Positions 58,640-61,417 of a stretch of 61,417 nt of DNA are shown piece after piece. The DNA lies in NCBI RefSeq assembly GCF_002796985.1, contig NZ_PEKX01000010.1, positions 1 to 61,417 on the forward strand, in the 5' to 3' direction. The stretch comes from Pseudomonas sp. (GTDB taxonomy: Bacteria; Pseudomonadota; Gammaproteobacteria; Pseudomonadales; Pseudomonadaceae). Position 1 is the first letter of the stretch. Each line of letters starts with the position of its first letter. Both the position numbers and the translations under genes were made by a program. The notes under the pieces are model-generated. The model worked only from the letters and a program-made list of their open reading frames with translations. It was not told where the DNA came from and did not search any database.

Positions 58640-58948
58640 ATGAAATGGCTGCTGATCCTGACCGCGATCTCCGCTCTGTTGCTGGGCGCAAGCGTGGCGA
58701 ATGCCCATGACGTCGGGCCGGACGAGGCGCTGCGCCTGCGCGATGCCGGCACCATCTGCAACTTCGAGGAGCTCAACCGTACCGCGCTGGCCAAGCATGC
58801 TGGCGGTTCGGTGTACGATAGCGAGCTCGAGCTGGAACATGGCCGCTATCTGTACAAGGTCGACATCAAGGACGCCCAGGGCGTGAAGTGGGATGTCGAG
58901 CTGGATGCAGTCACCGGCGAAGTCCTCACCGATCAGCAGGATGACTGA
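58640..58948 (+). CDS. PepSY-domain periplasmic protein 1
   Basis: 102 aa with a signal peptide (LLILTAISALLLGASVANA). A single PepSY-like unit: GPDEALRLRDAGTICNFEELNR, then SELELEHGRYLYKVDIKD and WDVELDAVTGEVLTDQQDD. GAGGAAC precedes the ATG. Its TGA overlaps the next ATG (TGATG). PepSY proteins in this position are regulated by, or sense for, the linked two-component system; an acidic C-terminus could bind cations. Confidence 0.85.
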   Translation: MKWLLILTAISALLLGASVANAHDVGPDEALRLRDAGTICNFEELNRTALAKHAGGSVYDSELELEHGRYLYKVDIKDAQGVKWDVELDAVTGEVLTDQQDD

Positions 58949-59262
58949 TGAAGACCGTTCTGCCCCGCGCGGTACTGCTTGGCCTGGCGCTCACCGCCAT
59001 GGCTGGCATCGCGCAGGCCCATGACCTGAGCCAGGATGAAGCCCTGCGCCTGAGCAAGGAAGGGGTGATTCGCCCCTTCGAGGAAATCCTTCCCGCCGCG
59101 CTGAGCCGCTACCCCGGCTCGCGCCTGCTTGAAGCGGAGCTGGAGAGGGAGCACGACACCTACATTTACGAGGTGGAGCTGCTCACCGTCGACGGTGTAG
59201 TGCGCGAACTGGAGCTGGATGCCCGCGACGGTCGCATCCTCAAGGATAAGGAAGACAACTGA
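58948..59262 (+). CDS. PepSY-domain periplasmic protein 2
   Basis: 104 aa, a paralogue of the preceding gene: signal peptide, then LSQDEALRLSKEGVIRPFEEIL, EAELEREHDTYIYEVELLTV and LELDARDGRILKDKEDN. Pairwise similarity to protein 1 shows a local tandem duplication. It overlaps its neighbours on both sides by TGATG junctions, so translation is coupled to the response regulator. The acidic tail suggests cation contact. Confidence 0.85.
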   Translation: MKTVLPRAVLLGLALTAMAGIAQAHDLSQDEALRLSKEGVIRPFEEILPAALSRYPGSRLLEAELEREHDTYIYEVELLTVDGVVRELELDARDGRILKDKEDN

Positions 59263-59936
59263 TGCGTCTGCTGCTGGTGGAAGACCACGTACCTCTGGCC
59301 GATGAGTTGCTGGCGACCCTGACCCGCCAGGGCTACGCGGTGGACTGGCTGGCCGACGGTCGCGATGCCGCCGTGCAGGGCGCCAGTGAACCTTACGACC
59401 TGGTGATCCTTGACCTCGGCCTGCCAGGCCGGCCGGGGCTGGAAGTGCTGCAGGAGTGGCGTGGCATGGGTTTGGCTACGCCGGTGCTGATCCTTACCGC
59501 TCGGGGCTCCTGGGCCGAGCGCATCGACGGCCTGAAGGCCGGCGCCGACGATTATCTGACCAAACCGTTCCATCCCGAAGAGCTGCTCCTGCGCATCCAG
59601 GCGCTGCTGCGCCGTGCCCGCGGGCTGGCAAACCAGAGCCAGCTGGAAGTGGCTGGCCTGAGCCTGGACGAGTCGCGCCAGTGCGTGCAGCAGGGGGGCA
59701 AGGAGGTCGACCTGACTTCTGCCGAGTTCCGTCTGCTGCGTTACTTCATGCTGCACCCCGGCCAGTTGCTGTCCAAGTCGCACCTGGCCGAGCATCTGTA
59801 TGACGGTGAGACCGAACGCGATTCCAATGTCATCGAGGTCCACATCAATCACCTGCGCCGCAAGCTGGGCCGCGAGATCATCGAGACCCGGAGAGGCCAG
59901 GGCTACCGCTTCACCGGCAACGGAGCCGCCCGTTGA
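59262..59936 (+). CDS. bqsR: OmpR-family response regulator (BqsR/CarR-like)
   Basis: A 224-aa regulator: receiver domain with phospho-acceptor Asp51 (VILDLGLPGRPG), Thr in LTARGS and Lys in LTKPF, then a winged-helix DNA-binding domain (SAEFRLLRYFMLHPGQLLSK, NVIEVHINHLRRKLG, TRRGQGYRF). PepSY genes upstream and sensor downstream match the P. aeruginosa locus known as bqsRS (Fe(II)) and carRS (calcium). The exact signal here is unproved. Confidence 0.85.
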   Translation: MRLLLVEDHVPLADELLATLTRQGYAVDWLADGRDAAVQGASEPYDLVILDLGLPGRPGLEVLQEWRGMGLATPVLILTARGSWAERIDGLKAGADDYLTKPFHPEELLLRIQALLRRARGLANQSQLEVAGLSLDESRQCVQQGGKEVDLTSAEFRLLRYFMLHPGQLLSKSHLAEHLYDGETERDSNVIEVHINHLRRKLGREIIETRRGQGYRFTGNGAAR

Positions 59937-61252
59937 TGTCGATCCAGCGCCGGCTCGGCCTCGGGCTTGGCGTGGTGCTGGTGGTGATCGGCCTGGCGTT
60001 GGCCCAGGCCGGCCTCTGGCTGTTCGATCAGGGGTTGCGGCGCTATCTGGTGAACGGGCTGCAGGACGAGGCGGAAAGCCTGCTGGTGGGTATCACTCGT
60101 GGCCCGGCCGGGCTGCAACTGGACGGACAGCGTGTCGACGCTGTTTATGAGCGTCTGTTTTCCGGGCGTTACTTCGTCATCCGCTTCGACGATAAGACCT
60201 GGCGTTCGCGTTCCCTGTGGGACAACGAATTGAAGCTGCCCTCGCACAAGGGGCTGGCCAAGGCGCTGGAGAAGGGGCCGGAAGGCCAACGTCTGCTGGT
60301 CTTTCGCGGCGACTACAAGCGTTACGGCAAGAAGCTCAGCATCGTCGTGGCGCAGGACTACACACCGATCCTCAAGAGCTTCAACCGCCTGCGCAACATT
60401 GGCCTGGGTGCCGGTGCGCTTGCGCTGCTGCTGATCCTGGTATTTCAGGGCTTCACCGTCCGCCGCGCCCTGCGCCCGCTGGAGCGGGTGCGCCAGCAGA
60501 TCGCCCAGTTGCAGCAAGGCCAGCGCAGCCAGCTGGACAGCCAGGTTCCACGCGAGCTGGAGCCGCTGGTGGAGCAGACCAACCATCTGCTGCAGCACAC
60601 CGAAGAAACGCTGCGCCGCTCACGCAATGCGCTGGGCAATCTTGGGCATGCGCTGAAGACACCGCTGGCTGTGCTGATCAGCCTCGCCGACCGAGAAGAG
60701 CTGCGCGACCACCCGGAGTTGCGCCGGGTGTTGCAGGAGCAGCTGGAGCAGATCGAACAGCGCCTGGCCCGTGAACTGGGGCGCGCACGCCTGGTGGGCG
60801 AAGCGTTGCCCGGCGCACATTTCGACTGCGATGCCGAACTCCCGAGCTTGTGCGAGATGCTCAAGCTCATCCATGGCGACCATCTCGCCATCGACTGGCA
60901 GGCGCCACCCGCAACGCGCCTGCCGTATGACCGGGAAGACCTGCTGGAAATGCTCGGCAACCTGCTGGACAACGCCTGCAAGTGGGCCGATGCGCAGGTG
61001 CGGTTGAGGGTGGAGAAGGGCGCCGACGCTTACCAGCTGAGTGTGGACGATGATGGCCCTGGCATTGCCGAGGGTCAGCGCGACAGCGTGCTGGAGCGTG
61101 GCACGCGGCTGGATGAACAGGTCGCCGGGCATGGCCTGGGGTTGGGCATTGCGCGAGATATCGCGGCGGCCTGCGGCGGTAGCCTGAAACTGGAAAGCAG
61201 CGAGCTCGGTGGGTTGCGGGTGGTGGTCGAGTTGCCGCGTCGGGCAGGGTGA
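59936..61252 (+). CDS. bqsS: Sensor histidine kinase (BqsS/CarS-like)
   Basis: A 438-aa inner-membrane kinase: TM1 (GLGLGVVLVVIGLALAQAGL), a periplasmic loop of about 130 residues with acidic clusters (LQDEAESL), TM2 (IGLGAGALALLLILVFQGF), HAMP, H-box LGHALKTPLAVL, N-box LLDNACKW, and G-boxes DDDGPGIAEG and GHGLGLGIARDIA. The RExxE iron motif described for BqsS is not seen exactly; QDEAE is the nearest. The start overlaps bqsR (TGATG). Confidence 0.85.
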   Translation: MSIQRRLGLGLGVVLVVIGLALAQAGLWLFDQGLRRYLVNGLQDEAESLLVGITRGPAGLQLDGQRVDAVYERLFSGRYFVIRFDDKTWRSRSLWDNELKLPSHKGLAKALEKGPEGQRLLVFRGDYKRYGKKLSIVVAQDYTPILKSFNRLRNIGLGAGALALLLILVFQGFTVRRALRPLERVRQQIAQLQQGQRSQLDSQVPRELEPLVEQTNHLLQHTEETLRRSRNALGNLGHALKTPLAVLISLADREELRDHPELRRVLQEQLEQIEQRLARELGRARLVGEALPGAHFDCDAELPSLCEMLKLIHGDHLAIDWQAPPATRLPYDREDLLEMLGNLLDNACKWADAQVRLRVEKGADAYQLSVDDDGPGIAEGQRDSVLERGTRLDEQVAGHGLGLGIARDIAAACGGSLKLESSELGGLRVVVELPRRAG

Positions 61253-61264
61253 TCCCGCTGCGGT

Positions 61265-61417
61265 GAAGACTGCGCCGTGCGGTTCGCGAGCGCCAGCGTC
61301 GTCGGCTGTTCCTGTCCCGGCTGTGCCGGGATTTCGCGGAGAAGCTCCGCTCCCACAGGGATGTTTCGGCGCTTGGGCGGGCCCTCACCCTAGCCCTCTC
61401 CCAGGGGGAGAGGGGAC
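61265..61417. repeat. Intergenic repeats at the right edge
   Basis: An inverted CGCGGAGAAGCTCCGCTCCCAC element (about 61334-61358) and the start of a CCCTCACCCTAGCCCTCTCCC...GGGAGAGGGGAC copy (61381 to the window end, truncated). Confidence 0.65.

Noticed and set aside
1..61417. tRNA, rRNA, CRISPR arrays, insertion sequences, integrases
   Set aside because: I saw no cloverleaf, regular spacer array, transposase or integrase; repeats present are dispersed palindromes.

Overview
The window looks like a chromosomal segment of a GC-rich Pseudomonas of the P. aeruginosa / P. citronellolis / P. nitroreducens group. Codon usage is strongly GC3-biased. Several gene neighbourhoods match ones I know from P. 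aeruginosa: gapN-gntT-gntK-gntR, queD-fhpR-fhp-ppyR-nnrS, a PepSY pair followed by bqsR/bqsS, and the ats sulfate-ester genes. I see no rRNA, tRNA, CRISPR array or complete mobile element. Species-level placement is inference.

Layout. 1-2.9 kb: a lower-GC island with a secreted six-Cys protein, a lipoprotein with an overlapping 42-aa gene, two copies of what looks like the 3' tail of a lost gene, and a phage-type BRO-N gene. 3.0-10.2 kb: a triple-RidA protein, then gluconate uptake and phosphorylation (gapN, gntT, gntK) divergent from a LacI-type regulator, with three matching palindromic operators. 10.5-14.0 kb: a tryptophan-tryptophylquinone amine dehydrogenase operon (aauB-E-D-A plus a c-type cytochrome) ending in a clear terminator. 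14.3-18.2 kb: cytosine permease, PucR regulator, cytosine deaminase. 19.1-24.3 kb: a periplasmic quinoprotein alcohol oxidation module (cytochrome c, binding protein, SoxYZ-like and SoxH-like proteins, and a PQQ dehydrogenase with the Asp-x-Asp signature of lanthanide enzymes). 24.4-29.9 kb: sulfate-ester scavenging (atsR divergent from atsBCA). 30-33.2 kb: small stress and housekeeping genes. 33.5-37.7 kb: trifunctional putA behind clustered GTTGCA sites. 38.1-41.5 kb: aspartate:alanine exchanger aspT and aspartate 4-decarboxylase aspD. 41.5-47.8 kb: an MFS transporter and an operon of BASS transporter, TauE-like permease and D-aminoacylase-family hydrolase, divergent from an AraC regulator. 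48-52.4 kb: mltA, polB, queD. 52.4-56.8 kb: nitric-oxide defence (fhpR, fhp, ppyR-like, nnrS) with three GT-N7-AC activator sites and a sigma-54-like promoter. 57-61.3 kb: DUF5329 protein, patatin-like hydrolase, then two PepSY proteins coupled to a BqsRS/CarSR two-component system.

The theme is periplasmic oxidation plus nutrient scavenging: two quinone-cofactor dehydrogenases (TTQ and PQQ), each with its own cytochrome, and uptake and catabolism of gluconate, cytosine, sulfate esters, proline and aspartate. Gaps between genes are packed with at least four families of palindromic intergenic repeats. The observations I rate highest are the lanthanide-type quinoprotein module, the AADH-like cluster with no mauF or mauG in the window, the possible effector/immunity remnant at the left end, the operator arrays for gluconate, PutA and NO control, the ALDH-family protein whose general-base Glu is replaced by Gly, and the three-domain RidA protein that has lost the family Arg in one domain only.
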